A stretch of 64,000 nucleotides of DNA. Origin: GCA-002708315 sp963676635 (GTDB taxonomy: Bacteria; Bacteroidota; Bacteroidia; Bacteroidales; F082). Below, piece by piece: positions 1-9,913 of this stretch. A program made the position numbers and the translations under genes. The stretch covers positions 2,170,001-2,234,000 of the forward strand of contig OY781105.1 in assembly GCA_963676635.1 (NCBI GenBank), written 5' to 3'. A model generated the notes under the pieces. That model saw only the letters and a program-made list of their open reading frames with translations, was not told the origin of the DNA and made no database searches. The stretch's first letter is position 1, and each line of letters opens with the position of its first letter.

Positions 1-516
1 ATACCTCTCAGACTGTACATAAGTCTTGGCTAACCATAACAAGCCCTCATAATGAATAGGATAAGATTCATATTCCTTTGCAACATAATCAAATACACGT
101 CGTGCACTTGTGTAATCCTGCTTATAAAAATGGGCTTCCCCCATCATTATATAGCTTTCTCTCACCCACTTGTTAAGTTCTTTACCACCAAACTGCATTG
201 AATGCCGCTGAATCCCTATTGAGGCCTTCTTAATGGTCCTGTCCATTTTGGGATTGATAGTTGAAGCATCCTGCTTAGTACCATAATTATATACAGGCAA
301 AACCTTATCATAATTATCTACAACCTTCTCCTCAAGCAACTTCTCGCCCTCATCAAGACTTATCATTCCATTCCAGTATACGTTGTAATGACATGTCAAA
401 CTGTGGTATTGCCTTCTGGTCCATGTATTCTTTTTTGTAGAACATGAACTGATGGTTAACAAAGCCAAAAAACCTGTTAGCAACACAATGAAAGAGTATG
501 ACCTGAATATCCTCAC
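1..516 (-). CDS. sprE: T9SS/gliding lipoprotein PorW/SprE-like, 5' part only
   Basis: N-terminal 172 codons of a gene running off the left edge. The protein has a hydrophobic leader ending in a lipobox (LTISSC, Cys about residue 25), followed by the segment STKKNTWTRRQYHSLT and a stretch with YNVYWNG that I recognise from PorW/SprE, the TPR-containing lipoprotein needed for type IX secretion and gliding in Bacteroidota. The last residues (FYKQDYTSARRVFDYVAKEY) look like the first TPR helices. The start is a GTG at 516; an in-frame TAG lies five codons further upstream and no ATG is available, so GTG is the best start. It is divergent from the M23 gene at 735. Family assignment rests on recalled similarity; the TPR body lies outside the window. 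Confidence 0.75.
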   Translation of the reverse strand, partial: MRIFRSYSFIVLLTGFLALLTISSCSTKKNTWTRRQYHSLTCHYNVYWNGMISLDEGEKLLEEKVVDNYDKVLPVYNYGTKQDASTINPKMDRTIKKASIGIQRHSMQFGGKELNKWVRESYIMMGEAHFYKQDYTSARRVFDYVAKEYESYPIHYEGLLWLAKTYVQSERY

Positions 517-718
517 AGTTGTTTTTTTATCCTAATAACTTAAATAATGATAATTTATTACATATTATAAAGGGCAAAAATAATTAGACTTTGAAGAAAA
601 ACTACAATTATTAATAATTTGTTTGAGAAAAGATGTAATTTTCTACCAACCAATTGCCCGGATAGAATAATAAATTTTGTTTTACAAATATTAACAGTGT
701 TTATAATGTTTGATTTTC

Positions 719-726
719 TACCTTTG
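719..726 (+). promoter_or_regulatory. candidate Bacteroidota -7 box (TACCTTTG)
   Basis: Perfect TAnnTTTG match ending 8 bases before the ATG of the M23 gene, implying a very short leader. I see no clear -33 TTTG at the expected spacing. Confidence 0.5.
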
Positions 727-734
727 CATCCGAA

Positions 735-1622
735 ATGGTCAAAAACAGATCAAATAAAAAGAAGTGGTATAAGAACCTGCGTAGCAAGTACAGACTGGTT
801 ATCTTTAATGATCAGACTTTCGAGGAAAGACTATCTATCAGATTAACCAGAATCAATGTTTTTTTTACTTTGCTTAGTATTAGTATTCTTTTTACTGCTT
901 TAACTTTTATCCTTATTGCTAATACAAATTTAAGGACATTTATTCCTGGTTACCCAGATATAGAGGACAAACGACAATTGTATAGTTTGAACATCCTTGC
1001 CGACTCATTGCTGGAGGATATTGAGATTAAAAACAGATATATTGAAGGATTAATGGGTATCTTTAATGATTCAGCATATATTCAGGATTATTCTGATGTT
1101 GGTCTTGAAGATCATCATTACGATACTATTAGTATTCATAAGTCCAAAAACGACAGTGTATTAAGAAATGAATTTGAGAACCAAAGCCTGCATAATTTAT
1201 ATTTTACAGAAGGAGGCAAATTAAAAGGTACTTCAAATTCTTCCGTAAGAAGCTTTAATTTTTTTACACCACTAAATGGAATTATTACTTCCCGTTTTAA
1301 TATTATGGATGGTCATTTCGGTGTGGATATTGCAGGAACTCATAACGAAGCTGTGAAAGCAACTTTAGAAGGAACTGTTATCTTTTCCGGCTGGACTCTG
1401 GAAACAGGATATATAATTGGATTACAACACGACAGAAACTTTATTTCTGTTTACAAACATAATTCTGTTCTTTTAAAAAAGGAAGGTGACCATGTGCTGG
1501 CAGGTGAACCAATTGCAATAAGCGGAGAATCGGGGGAATTAACTACCGGACCGCATCTTCATTTTGAACTGTGGGAAAACGGTCGTCCTGTTAATCCGGA
1601 GGAATACATACTCTTTAACTAA
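735..1622 (+). CDS. M23 family murein endopeptidase (LytM domain), membrane-anchored
   Basis: A 295-aa protein with a basic cytosolic N-terminus, one transmembrane helix (about residues 41-62), a periplasmic linker and a C-terminal LytM/M23 domain (about 175-290). The zinc-site motifs are intact: HxxxD (H194, D198 in GHFGVD) and HLH (H274, H276 in GPHLHFELW). Family members cleave peptidoglycan cross-links or activate amidases. Only six bases separate it from dxr, so it probably heads a M23-dxr-rseP transcript. The -7 box directly upstream supports the ATG at 735. Intact zinc ligands suggest a true hydrolase rather than a regulatory LytM protein; substrate specificity cannot be read from the sequence. 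Confidence 0.88.
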   Translation: MVKNRSNKKKWYKNLRSKYRLVIFNDQTFEERLSIRLTRINVFFTLLSISILFTALTFILIANTNLRTFIPGYPDIEDKRQLYSLNILADSLLEDIEIKNRYIEGLMGIFNDSAYIQDYSDVGLEDHHYDTISIHKSKNDSVLRNEFENQSLHNLYFTEGGKLKGTSNSSVRSFNFFTPLNGIITSRFNIMDGHFGVDIAGTHNEAVKATLEGTVIFSGWTLETGYIIGLQHDRNFISVYKHNSVLLKKEGDHVLAGEPIAISGESGELTTGPHLHFELWENGRPVNPEEYILFN

Positions 1623-1628
1623 TATTTT

Positions 1629-2789
1629 ATGATAAAAAGGGTAGCATTATTTGGTTCAACGGGCTCCATTGGTACACAATCTCTACAGGTAATTGATGAA
1701 AATGAGAATTTTGAAGTTGAGGTACTAACTGCTCACAATAATTACAAGCTCCTTATTAAACAGGCTTTAAAGTACAAACCTAATGTTGTTGTCATATCAA
1801 ACATTGAGTGGTATGCAATTGTACGTGATAGTCTTGAGGGAACTGATATTAAAGTCTATGCCGGTGATGAAGCTCTTTGTCAGGTTACTTCTATGAGTAC
1901 CATTGATATTATTGTTATGGGTATTGTTGGGATACATGCCCTTAAACCGTTACTGGCTGCCGTAAAAAATGGCAAAACAATAGCATTAGCCAATAAAGAA
2001 AGTCTTGTTGTCGCTGGTAAAATCATCAAAGACGCAGTTATCAGCAATAAAGCAAGAATTATTCCTGTCGATTCAGAGCATTCTGCAATTTTTCAGTGCC
2101 TGTTGGGTGAAAGAGATAATGAAATAGAAAAGATTGTACTCACCGCATCAGGCGGGCCGTTTCTTAACTTTTCTTATGAACAATTGAAATATGTTAAACC
2201 AAAAGATGCTTTAGCTCACCCAAACTGGAATATGGGAAACAGAGTGAGTGTGGATTCCGCAACGCTTATGAACAAAGGTATGGAGGCTATTGAAGCAAGC
2301 TGGCTGTTTGACCTTAATGCTTCACAGATTGATGTTATTGTTCACCCTCAAAGCATTATTCATTCTATGGTTTATTTTGTGGATGGTACCATTAAAGCGT
2401 TACTAAGTTATCATGACATGAAGATTCCTATTCAATATGCTCTTACTTTTCCGGAAAGACATAAAAACAAATACTCCAGGTTTGACCTTACTGAAATAGG
2501 CAACTTTAGTTTTCAAAAGCCGGATATTAAAAAATTTTGTAATCTTGCACTCGCTTTTGAAGCTCTTAAAACAGGTGGTAATATGCCTTGTGTGGTTAAT
2601 GCTTCTAATGATGTGGCTGTGAGCTCTTTCCTTTCAGGAGAAATTAGCTTTACAGATATATCCACAATCGTTGAAAAATGCATGACTATTGTTACACACA
2701 TCTCATCTCCTGATCTGGATGCTCTTTTGGTTACAGACAGTCTTACGAGGGAAAAAGCAAAAGATATAATAAACAAACTAACGAAATAG
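1629..2789 (+). CDS. dxr: 1-deoxy-D-xylulose 5-phosphate reductoisomerase
   Basis: 386 aa, full family length. It catalyses the second step of the MEP isoprenoid pathway, converting DXP to MEP with NADPH. Visible motifs: NADPH-binding GSTGSIG at residues 9-15, ANKESLVVAG around 121-130, the metal/substrate region PVDSEHSAIFQ, the SGGPF loop and HPNWNMG. The ATG at 1629 follows the M23 stop by six bases and the stop is four bases before rseP, an order (dxr-rseP) common in Bacteroidota. No defects seen. Confidence 0.97.
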   Translation: MIKRVALFGSTGSIGTQSLQVIDENENFEVEVLTAHNNYKLLIKQALKYKPNVVVISNIEWYAIVRDSLEGTDIKVYAGDEALCQVTSMSTIDIIVMGIVGIHALKPLLAAVKNGKTIALANKESLVVAGKIIKDAVISNKARIIPVDSEHSAIFQCLLGERDNEIEKIVLTASGGPFLNFSYEQLKYVKPKDALAHPNWNMGNRVSVDSATLMNKGMEAIEASWLFDLNASQIDVIVHPQSIIHSMVYFVDGTIKALLSYHDMKIPIQYALTFPERHKNKYSRFDLTEIGNFSFQKPDIKKFCNLALAFEALKTGGNMPCVVNASNDVAVSSFLSGEISFTDISTIVEKCMTIVTHISSPDLDALLVTDSLTREKAKDIINKLTK

Positions 2790-2793
2790 ATAA

Positions 2794-4116
2794 ATGGACA
2801 TACTTATCCAGGTATTACAACTTATATTAAGTCTTTCAATTCTTGTTATTGTACATGAGTTCGGACATTTTGCAGCTGCAAAGATTTTCAAAACACGTGT
2901 AGAAAAATTCTATCTGTTTTTTAATCCGTGGTTTTCGATATTTAAATTCAATTATAAAGGTACTGAATACGGCATGGGTTGGCTTCCTCTGGGGGGTTAT
3001 GTTAAAATTGCCGGTATGATTGATGAGTCTATGGACAAAGAAGTCATGAAACAACCACCACAGCCTTATGAGTTTAGATCAAAACCTGCATGGCAACGAT
3101 TAATCATTATGCTTGGTGGGGTTATTATGAATGTTGTTCTGGCCTTTATTATATATATAGGTATGCTTACTTTTTGGGGCGACGAATATTTAAGCACCAA
3201 TGAAGCAAACAAATTCGGACTCAGAGTCGACTCCCTTGCAATGGAAATGGGATTTGCCAATGGTGATAAGATACTCTCACTCGATGGTAATTATGTTGAG
3301 CATTTTGCTAAAATCCCTTCAAAACTTGTCCTTGATAAAGTTAAATCTGTTGAAGTACTGAGAAATAACGAAAAAGTGTTCATCCCTATATCAGAAGAAT
3401 ATTTAGAGAAACTCTTAAGCCACAGAGCTCCTATTTTCTCACAACGAATCCCTTTTATTGCTGATGAATTTTCAAAAAATTCACCGGCTGAGACTGCAGG
3501 GATTATTAAGGGTGATAAAATAATTGCTATTAATGATTTTAGCTGTCCCTATTTTATGGATTTCCGTTCTGAAATTACCAAGCACAAAAATGAAGATGTC
3601 ATTATCTCTGTAATAAGAAATGCAGACACTATTAACTATCCTATAACTCTTGGAGAGGATGGACTTATTGGTGTTTATCCTATGCACCCTGAAGAATTAT
3701 TTGATTTCAGTAAGATAAATTACTCATTCGCTGAAGCAATACCAGCCGGGTTCTCACGTACTATCGATGGTATTGATAGCTATCTTAAGCAATTAAAGCT
3801 GATATTTACTTCTGAAACAGCTTACAAAGGTGTGGGTGGCTTTATGACAATTGGAAGTATTTTCCCTAAACAATGGCACTGGGAAAGCTTTTGGCGCTTA
3901 ACAGCATTTCTTTCTATTATGCTTGCTATTCTGAATGTACTACCTATTCCCGCTCTCGATGGTGGTCACGTTATGTTCTTGTTATATGAGATCATTGCAC
4001 GACGCAAGCCAAGCGATAAATTTATGGAGTACGCTCAGGTTGTTGGAATGGTACTGCTACTGGGATTATTGATATTCGCCAATGGAAATGACGTTATCCG
4101 TTATTTTTTCAATTGA
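2794..4116 (+). CDS. rseP: RIP metalloprotease RseP (site-2 protease)
   Basis: 440-aa inner-membrane zinc protease that cleaves substrates inside the membrane, classically anti-sigma factors and signal-peptide remnants. The zinc motif HEFGH sits at residues 21-25 in the first helix; the C-terminal LDG-type motif (NVLPIPALDGGHVMF) supplies the third ligand. Between them lie two PDZ-like regions (about 130-210 and 215-300), the second with a clear PAETAGIIKGDKIIAIND core. Several hydrophobic helices flank these. It directly follows dxr and ends the transcript before a convergent ferritin-like gene. Confidence 0.95.
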   Translation: MDILIQVLQLILSLSILVIVHEFGHFAAAKIFKTRVEKFYLFFNPWFSIFKFNYKGTEYGMGWLPLGGYVKIAGMIDESMDKEVMKQPPQPYEFRSKPAWQRLIIMLGGVIMNVVLAFIIYIGMLTFWGDEYLSTNEANKFGLRVDSLAMEMGFANGDKILSLDGNYVEHFAKIPSKLVLDKVKSVEVLRNNEKVFIPISEEYLEKLLSHRAPIFSQRIPFIADEFSKNSPAETAGIIKGDKIIAINDFSCPYFMDFRSEITKHKNEDVIISVIRNADTINYPITLGEDGLIGVYPMHPEELFDFSKINYSFAEAIPAGFSRTIDGIDSYLKQLKLIFTSETAYKGVGGFMTIGSIFPKQWHWESFWRLTAFLSIMLAILNVLPIPALDGGHVMFLLYEIIARRKPSDKFMEYAQVVGMVLLLGLLIFANGNDVIRYFFN

Positions 4117-4153
4117 TTATTGTATTGTAAGGTTTTGATTAAGGAAGAAACTA

Positions 4154-4612
4154 TTAATTTTCTTTCAAAACCATATCATCATATTCTGTCTCAAACATAA
4201 GTTTATGTTTAGCTTCCTCGTTTGCCAGGAACAAAAATAGTCTCTTAAGATCTTCATTATCTGATAAACGTGCCAAATCTGTGTATAATCGAAAGGCTGC
4301 TTTCTCTTTATGCATGGCTACAACAAGAGCATCCTTGTATTCCATATTTTCTGATGCTATTTCCTGTGGCAGATAGTCTGATATCTTCAAATCTGCAATT
4401 TTAGTGATCTCAATCTTATCATTTATACCTTCACTTTTTAGCTTAAGTAGCTTTTGCTTATGAGACTTTTCTTCCACAATAAATTCACGGTAGGCAGTCT
4501 TCATATGCTTATCTTGTGTTTGGTTATATAAATCTGAATAAAAATTAATTGCATCCTGCTCAGCAGCAATAGCAAATTCAAGTACTTCTTCTGATGATTT
4601 AAAATTTCCCAT
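4154..4612 (-). CDS. ferritin-like / rubrerythrin-domain diiron protein
   Basis: 152 aa, made of a four-helix ferritin-like domain with two ExxH-type half sites (EQDAINFY...EEKSHKQ and HKEKAAFRLY...NEEAKHK). This pattern is typical of the rubrerythrin family, but the C-terminal rubredoxin domain (paired CxxC) is absent. Probable role in iron handling or peroxide defence in the cytoplasm; the substrate is not known. It is convergent with rseP and stands alone downstream of the yitT terminator. Confidence 0.8.
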   Translation of the reverse strand: MGNFKSSEEVLEFAIAAEQDAINFYSDLYNQTQDKHMKTAYREFIVEEKSHKQKLLKLKSEGINDKIEITKIADLKISDYLPQEIASENMEYKDALVVAMHKEKAAFRLYTDLARLSDNEDLKRLFLFLANEEAKHKLMFETEYDDMVLKEN

Positions 4613-4724
4613 TTATTTGATATTTGTTTGCTCGTAAAATTATTGAAAAAAACAGGACGTAAGTCAAAAATACTTTAATATTAAAGAAAATCTTTTTCAA
4701 TCTCTACATAACTCACAATAAAAA

Positions 4725-4746
4725 AAGGCCCTCAAAAGAAGGCCTT
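4725..4746 (-). terminator. intrinsic terminator after the YitT-type gene
   Basis: On the minus strand an AAGGCC/GGCCTT stem with a 10-base loop is followed at once by a T-run. It begins about 28 bases past the stop of the gene ending at 4775. Confidence 0.75.
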
Positions 4747-4774
4747 GTCGAAAAATTAATTATTTAATGCGTAA

Positions 4775-5668
4775 CTATTCAGTTACTTTATCTTTCAATG
4801 ATTTGAAACCGTTACCAAGTATTTCCTTAGAATCCAGCACAGTAACAAATGCATGTGGGTCAATTTCATGAATAAACTCATGCAACATCGACATTTCACG
4901 ACGTGTTACGACCGTAAAGATAATAGTTTTCTCGTTATCATTGAACATTCCCCTGCCATTTACAAATGTTCCACCCCTGTTCAGATCAGTAACAATCTTA
5001 TCACGAATCTCCAGAGCTTTGTCTGATATTATAAACAATACCTTATCATAGCTAATACCCTCAAGTATCACATCTACAACCTTTCCTGTAATAAATATTA
5101 CAATAAGAGAATACAATGGAATACGCCAGTCTTTAAATGCGATTAAACCTATTATTACAATAACCGAATCCACAATTATCATCAGCTGCCCCAGAGGCCA
5201 TTTCGTGTATTTACTGATAATCATAGCAACAATATCAGAGCCACCAGATGTTGCCTTGGCTTTGAATATCAAGCCTAAACCCAGACCAATAAACAAACCA
5301 CCAAAGATTGATGACAATAAAGCATCATCCTGTACCAATGGTTCTATACCATAAAGATATGTAATGGAATCCATAAATATCGCTGTCGCGAAGAATCCAA
5401 CAACCGTTTTCATTCCAAACCTTGGGCCCAGTATCTTAATTCCAATAATTGTAAGTGGAATATCAAAACAAAGAGCTGTTAAACCAACAGGTGTTCCAAG
5501 CATGTAATGTATTACAATGGAAATACCATAAACACCACCCGGTACAATTTTATACGGGGTTATAAATAATACAAAACCCGATGCCATTATAAAAGCACCG
5601 ATTAAAATCAGACTATAATTAATTAGCCATCTCCTACTGAAAATCTTATCTTTCTGAATAAATGCCAT
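4775..5668 (-). CDS. YitT family membrane protein (DUF2179 C-terminus)
   Basis: 297 aa. The N-terminal about 200 residues contain five to six hydrophobic helices with family-typical features (ASGFVLFITPYKIVPGGVYG, KATSGGSDIVA). The C-terminal soluble part (about 215-290) corresponds to DUF2179, with NRGGTFVNGRGMFN and an alpha-beta ferredoxin-like pattern. The function of the family is not settled; it is a polytopic inner-membrane protein often described as a possible transporter. It is monocistronic, with a TACTTTTG box upstream at 5734-5741 and an intrinsic terminator downstream. Confidence 0.9.
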   Translation of the reverse strand: MAFIQKDKIFSRRWLINYSLILIGAFIMASGFVLFITPYKIVPGGVYGISIVIHYMLGTPVGLTALCFDIPLTIIGIKILGPRFGMKTVVGFFATAIFMDSITYLYGIEPLVQDDALLSSIFGGLFIGLGLGLIFKAKATSGGSDIVAMIISKYTKWPLGQLMIIVDSVIVIIGLIAFKDWRIPLYSLIVIFITGKVVDVILEGISYDKVLFIISDKALEIRDKIVTDLNRGGTFVNGRGMFNDNEKTIIFTVVTRREMSMLHEFIHEIDPHAFVTVLDSKEILGNGFKSLKDKVTE

Positions 5669-5733
5669 AGCTGTATATTTTACTGTTATTCAACTTACTA
5701 CATTAATACTCTTATTTACATTTAAAAAGCGCG

Positions 5734-5741
5734 CAAAAGTA
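5734..5741 (-). promoter_or_regulatory. candidate -7 box (TACTTTTG) for the YitT-type gene
   Basis: Perfect TAnnTTTG on the minus strand, about 66 bases upstream of the start codon at 5668. Confidence 0.45.
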
Positions 5742-5869
5742 CATCTTTTATAATATAAAATACGAAAAGACAACTTTTTTTAATGTAAGGTTGTCACGTG
5801 TTAATATATATATATAAGGTGTACTTTTTTCAAATAAAAATAATAATTATATTAGAAACTATAAATTAT

Positions 5870-5877
5870 TATGTTTG
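5870..5877 (+). promoter_or_regulatory. candidate -7 box (TATGTTTG)
   Basis: Perfect TAnnTTTG match 48 bases upstream of the start of the 772-aa secreted protein; the surrounding DNA is very AT-rich and includes a TA-dinucleotide run near 5804-5814. Confidence 0.45.
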
Positions 5878-5925
5878 TAGAAATTAGACGCAACATTTAT
5901 CATTTAACATAAAAAGAAGATTAAC

Positions 5926-8244
5926 ATGAAAAAAATTCTACTCACTTTTTGGGTTATTGCTCTTGCTATAACCTCATTAACAGCACAGATCAACCGTGAG
6001 CTTGTTCTGGTCGAAGTTGGAACAGGTACAGGCTGCCCCTATTGCCCGGGAGCAGCTATGGGACTACATGACCTCTATACAAATGGTGATCCTGTAGCTG
6101 GAATTGAATACCACTCTTACAATTCAGGTGACCCGTTTAATACACCTGAAGCTGCTGCACGTAATTCATATTACAACATTACAGGTTATCCTACAGCTCA
6201 ATTCGATGGTGAATACAATGAAGTAAGTGGTGGTAGTAATACAAATAGTATGTACAGCTCTTATTTACCTATTGTTAATTCACGAATGGCTATTCAGAGT
6301 AATTTTTCTGTGGAAATTTATGGGGATAATACAGGTACTAGTTATGATGTTGTTGTGCGTGTGGAGAAATTTGGTACTTATAGCGGATCAAATCTCAAAG
6401 TACGTTTTGCCTTAACTGAAACAGATATTGCCTATAGCTGGCAAGGACAATCATTAATCGAATATTGTGAACGTCTAATGGCACCTGATGAAAATGGCAC
6501 TGCTGTTTCCTTTACAAGTGGTAATACTCAGGATGTAAATCTTTCTTTTACTTTTGATAACACATGGGTTGATTCAAATTGTGAACTTATAGCATGGATA
6601 CAGGATGATGACAATAAGTATGTACTGCATTCTGCCAGTGTTATGCTTCTCGATCTTGAACCCGATCAGGCTAATTCAAACTTCGCATCAGACCTTAGTC
6701 AGGTTTGTGCTGGTAATACAGTACAATTTACCGATCTTTCTGCTGGCTCTATCACATCATGGAACTGGACCTTTGAAGGTGGCAATCCTGCTACTTCAAC
6801 AGAGGAAAATCCTGTGGTAACTTACCCATCAGAAGGTACTTATGATGTAACTCTTGAAGTTACTGACGGTACAACAACCAGTTCACTAACACAGCCTGAT
6901 ATGATTGAAGTTATTGTTGCACCTGTTCAGCCTGATCAGCCTACCGGCGAGACAGTAATCTGTAATTCAGGAACTACAACATATACAACAAACCCTGTTA
7001 CTCTTACTGACACTTATGTATGGCAGGTATCTCCTTCAAATGCCGGAACATTAACACCAAACGGTATTGAAGCATCATTTGCACCATCCAGCTCATATAC
7101 CGGCGACTATACTATCTCCGTAAGGGCTGACAACTACTGCGGTGAAGGTACATGGTCAACTCCTTTGAGCTGTACAAGTAATTATACTCCTCTTGGATTC
7201 CAACTTAGTGAAGGTGGTGGCATTTGTGAAGGTAGTGAGGGTCTTGAAATTACACAGGATGGCTCTGAAACAGATACTGATTATGAACTATTCCTCGACG
7301 GCGTTTCTACCGGAACTGTACTTGCAGGTACAGGTGGCGCTCTCAGCTTTGGATATCATAATGCAGAAGGAACTTATTCTGTAACAGGAACAAATACAAC
7401 ATGTAGTAACCAAATGTATGGAACACCATGGATTTATTACCTGGATACTCCTGCACAACCTGCACAACCTACTGCATCTCCTATAGTATGTAATGATACT
7501 ATTTCATATGTTGAAGTAGGTACTGTTGAATATGCAGATACTATTTATTGGGATCTCACTCCTGTGGAAGCAGGTACTGTTTTAAGCAACAACTTCAATG
7601 CTGATATTCAGTGGAGCGAAGACTTCAGCGGCTCTGCTTATCTTACTGCTCAGGGTGGTAATGATTGTGGTGATGGTCCTGTTAGTGATGCAACTGAAAT
7701 TGTAGTTGAAAATACTCCAACTCCTGTTGTAACTGGTAACGAATTAGTTTGTAATGATGAAACTGGTGAGTATTCTGTTGAAGAAACAACCGGCAATAAC
7801 TATGAATGGACTGTAACAGGCGGGGAAATAACTTCCGGTGCTGGTACTGCTATGATTACTGTATTATGGGGTGATCCGGGTACAGGTACAGTTCAGGTAC
7901 TTGAATCTACTGCCAATGAGTGCTCCGGTGTTTCAGCTGATTTCAGCGTTACCATCGATAATTGTATTGGCATTGATGAAAATGATGCTGATGCCATTGC
8001 TGTTTATCCTAATCCTGCAACCTCACATGTTGATATTGTATTCAACCAAAATATAGGAGAAAAGTATCACGTAGTAGTTTATAATACGTTAGGTCAGGTA
8101 ATGAACCAGGTTGAAGGCATCTCTACTGGCAATCAGCAAAAGGTAAATCTCGATATCAGCACTTACAAAACAGGGCTGTATATTGTGAATATCATTTCAG
8201 AAAATGGATTAAATATTCGCAGCACATTCGAGAAAAGCAGATAG
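5926..8244 (+). CDS. Omp28-like T9SS cargo protein with thioredoxin-like, PKD and type A sorting domains
   Basis: 772 aa. A signal peptide (residues 1-20, cleaved before QINREL) leads into a thioredoxin-fold/Omp28-like region with a CPYC motif at C37-C40. A PKD domain follows at about 245-325 (WNWTFEGG, PSEGTYDVTLEVTDG), then Ig/PKD-like repeats rich in Thr, Gly and Asn. The C-terminus (about 695-772, IAVYPNPATSHVDIVF ... KTGLYIVNI) is a type A T9SS sorting domain, so the protein should be exported and anchored or released by T9SS. The CxxC could act in extracellular disulfide chemistry, but activity is not demonstrated. It is a single-gene transcript ending in a strong terminator. Confidence 0.88.
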   Translation: MKKILLTFWVIALAITSLTAQINRELVLVEVGTGTGCPYCPGAAMGLHDLYTNGDPVAGIEYHSYNSGDPFNTPEAAARNSYYNITGYPTAQFDGEYNEVSGGSNTNSMYSSYLPIVNSRMAIQSNFSVEIYGDNTGTSYDVVVRVEKFGTYSGSNLKVRFALTETDIAYSWQGQSLIEYCERLMAPDENGTAVSFTSGNTQDVNLSFTFDNTWVDSNCELIAWIQDDDNKYVLHSASVMLLDLEPDQANSNFASDLSQVCAGNTVQFTDLSAGSITSWNWTFEGGNPATSTEENPVVTYPSEGTYDVTLEVTDGTTTSSLTQPDMIEVIVAPVQPDQPTGETVICNSGTTTYTTNPVTLTDTYVWQVSPSNAGTLTPNGIEASFAPSSSYTGDYTISVRADNYCGEGTWSTPLSCTSNYTPLGFQLSEGGGICEGSEGLEITQDGSETDTDYELFLDGVSTGTVLAGTGGALSFGYHNAEGTYSVTGTNTTCSNQMYGTPWIYYLDTPAQPAQPTASPIVCNDTISYVEVGTVEYADTIYWDLTPVEAGTVLSNNFNADIQWSEDFSGSAYLTAQGGNDCGDGPVSDATEIVVENTPTPVVTGNELVCNDETGEYSVEETTGNNYEWTVTGGEITSGAGTAMITVLWGDPGTGTVQVLESTANECSGVSADFSVTIDNCIGIDENDADAIAVYPNPATSHVDIVFNQNIGEKYHVVVYNTLGQVMNQVEGISTGNQQKVNLDISTYKTGLYIVNIISENGLNIRSTFEKSR

Positions 8245-8294
8245 TATTTGAAATTTATGAGTATGTAAACATAAATTAAACATCAACCAAAACG

Positions 8295-8326
8295 AAAGCC
8301 GGTTTCAGTAATAAGCCGGCTTTTTT
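8295..8326 (+). terminator. intrinsic terminator
   Basis: AAAGCCGG/CCGGCTTT perfect 8-bp stem with a 13-base loop and a T-run, 50 bases after the 772-aa gene. Its tail overlaps the TAA of the convergent gene ending at 8325. Confidence 0.85.
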
Positions 8327-9845
8327 AGTGTTTGATCCATTTTACATTTTGTCTGATTTCATTTTTATTATCTTCTAAATGTATAATATATATTCCTTTT
8401 CTTAAGAAACTAGTATTAATACTTAGTTGTCCATTAATAAATGATTCTTCAAAGTAAGACTTCCCAGCCATGTTAATGATTGATATATCGCCACAATCAA
8501 TACTGGAATGTATCATCAGTTGGTCTTTTCCTGGGTTAGGATATACATTAATGAAAAGCCCTCTATTTATTAACTTGTTGCTTCCAACAATCACTCCATT
8601 ACTGTCAACTTTTAAAATGACAATATCCCTTTCATACCTTGGGTTATCAATCCAATCATATACATTGATAAACACTATTGTCTCATTATTTTCAGTGACT
8701 AATAATCCTGTCATTTCATAATTTGCATCACCACCAAAAGTAAAATCCCAATTTATCAACTCTTCATTATAGTTAAATGACCTGACGATAACATTATTTA
8801 GAACTTGAGTAAACGATCCAGACGAATAATCTACATTTTGAATGCCTCCATAATAAAGATTAGGTTCACGATATTGAGCCCCACCGGGAGCATCCATTGT
8901 CTCTTCTAATTTAATAAAGCCAGAATCACAAGGCTTCTCATTACTATTTAACAAATAATATGTAATATCTTCGCTATATTCAATATCATTTGAATTACTA
9001 TTTTTTGCATAAACCTGAACAGCCATTCCGATATGAAAATAGCTAGAATCATTATACCAACTAGTATTATAATATGGAAGAAACCAATCAAAATAACCTG
9101 GTCTCTCCCAACCAATTTGGTTAAATACCGAATCTGTGAAATAAATACCATTACTATATGAAATAAAGTGATAGTTATTTGTTCCTTCAAACTGTAGTAT
9201 TTTAACATTTCTTAAATGCCATGATGTATCATTAACAATCTGGTAAACTTCACCGTTTCTATTACATTTATATAACAAAATATGATCAAGCCACCAATTA
9301 TTAAAAGAAGGAATTTTTCCACTTAACACTATATTCCCATTGTTATTAACTAAAAAATCTGACAATAATTCAATCTGTGTTGTATCTCCATAAAGTCTAG
9401 TAAATAATAAATCCAAAGAATTACTATATGCAGACAAAAAAAACTGTATATCAGAAGTATCCGGCTTTATTGCCTGTCCGGCAATATAAATAGTATCATT
9501 ATAGGCTAACATGAAGTAGGCAGACAAATAGTAGCCGGGTACGCTATCAAGTTTAACAGAATCAACAAATCTCAGATCATTGTCAAGAACCATCAAATAT
9601 TCAGTATACCCGACTACTCCAAATAAAAAGGGGTTACTCACCTCAGAAACAACTCCTGATTTATAAATGAAGTAATAACAGTCATTATAATATAAATCTG
9701 TCCTTTCTATAATTACCTGATCCAAAGTATCATTTAGAGAATAAATCTTACTCTGACCAAAAAGCACTTCGCCGATAACAATAAAAATTAGACATAATGA
9801 GAATGATTTATAAATCGACTTAAACTCTCTTTTCTTTATAGTCAT
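8325..9845 (-). CDS. T9SS type A sorting-domain protein of unknown function
   Basis: About 506 aa from the chosen ATG at 9845. This start gives a normal signal peptide (MTIKKREFKS then a hydrophobic core to VLFGQSKIY); an in-frame ATG at 9878 would add 11 residues before it and is less likely. The body has repeating beta-rich segments with aromatic residues that suggest a propeller-like fold, but no catalytic motif is seen. The C-terminus (INVYPNPGKDQLMIHS ... LRKGIYIIHLEDN) is a type A T9SS sorting domain. It is preceded, same strand, by the lipoprotein gene at 9914-10927, with a 68-base gap, so the two may be co-transcribed. Surface exposure is an inference from the sorting domain. Confidence 0.8.
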   Translation of the reverse strand: MTIKKREFKSIYKSFSLCLIFIVIGEVLFGQSKIYSLNDTLDQVIIERTDLYYNDCYYFIYKSGVVSEVSNPFLFGVVGYTEYLMVLDNDLRFVDSVKLDSVPGYYLSAYFMLAYNDTIYIAGQAIKPDTSDIQFFLSAYSNSLDLLFTRLYGDTTQIELLSDFLVNNNGNIVLSGKIPSFNNWWLDHILLYKCNRNGEVYQIVNDTSWHLRNVKILQFEGTNNYHFISYSNGIYFTDSVFNQIGWERPGYFDWFLPYYNTSWYNDSSYFHIGMAVQVYAKNSNSNDIEYSEDITYYLLNSNEKPCDSGFIKLEETMDAPGGAQYREPNLYYGGIQNVDYSSGSFTQVLNNVIVRSFNYNEELINWDFTFGGDANYEMTGLLVTENNETIVFINVYDWIDNPRYERDIVILKVDSNGVIVGSNKLINRGLFINVYPNPGKDQLMIHSSIDCGDISIINMAGKSYFEESFINGQLSINTSFLRKGIYIIHLEDNKNEIRQNVKWIKH

Positions 9846-9913
9846 TTTAAATTTCTCTTTTATAAATTCAGTTCTCATAGAAATACTCTTACTCTTTATA
9901 AATTAATTTATTA

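Noticed and set aside
619..846. 75-codon frame overlapping the start of the M23 gene
   Set aside because: It lies in another frame of a well-supported gene and covers its promoter.
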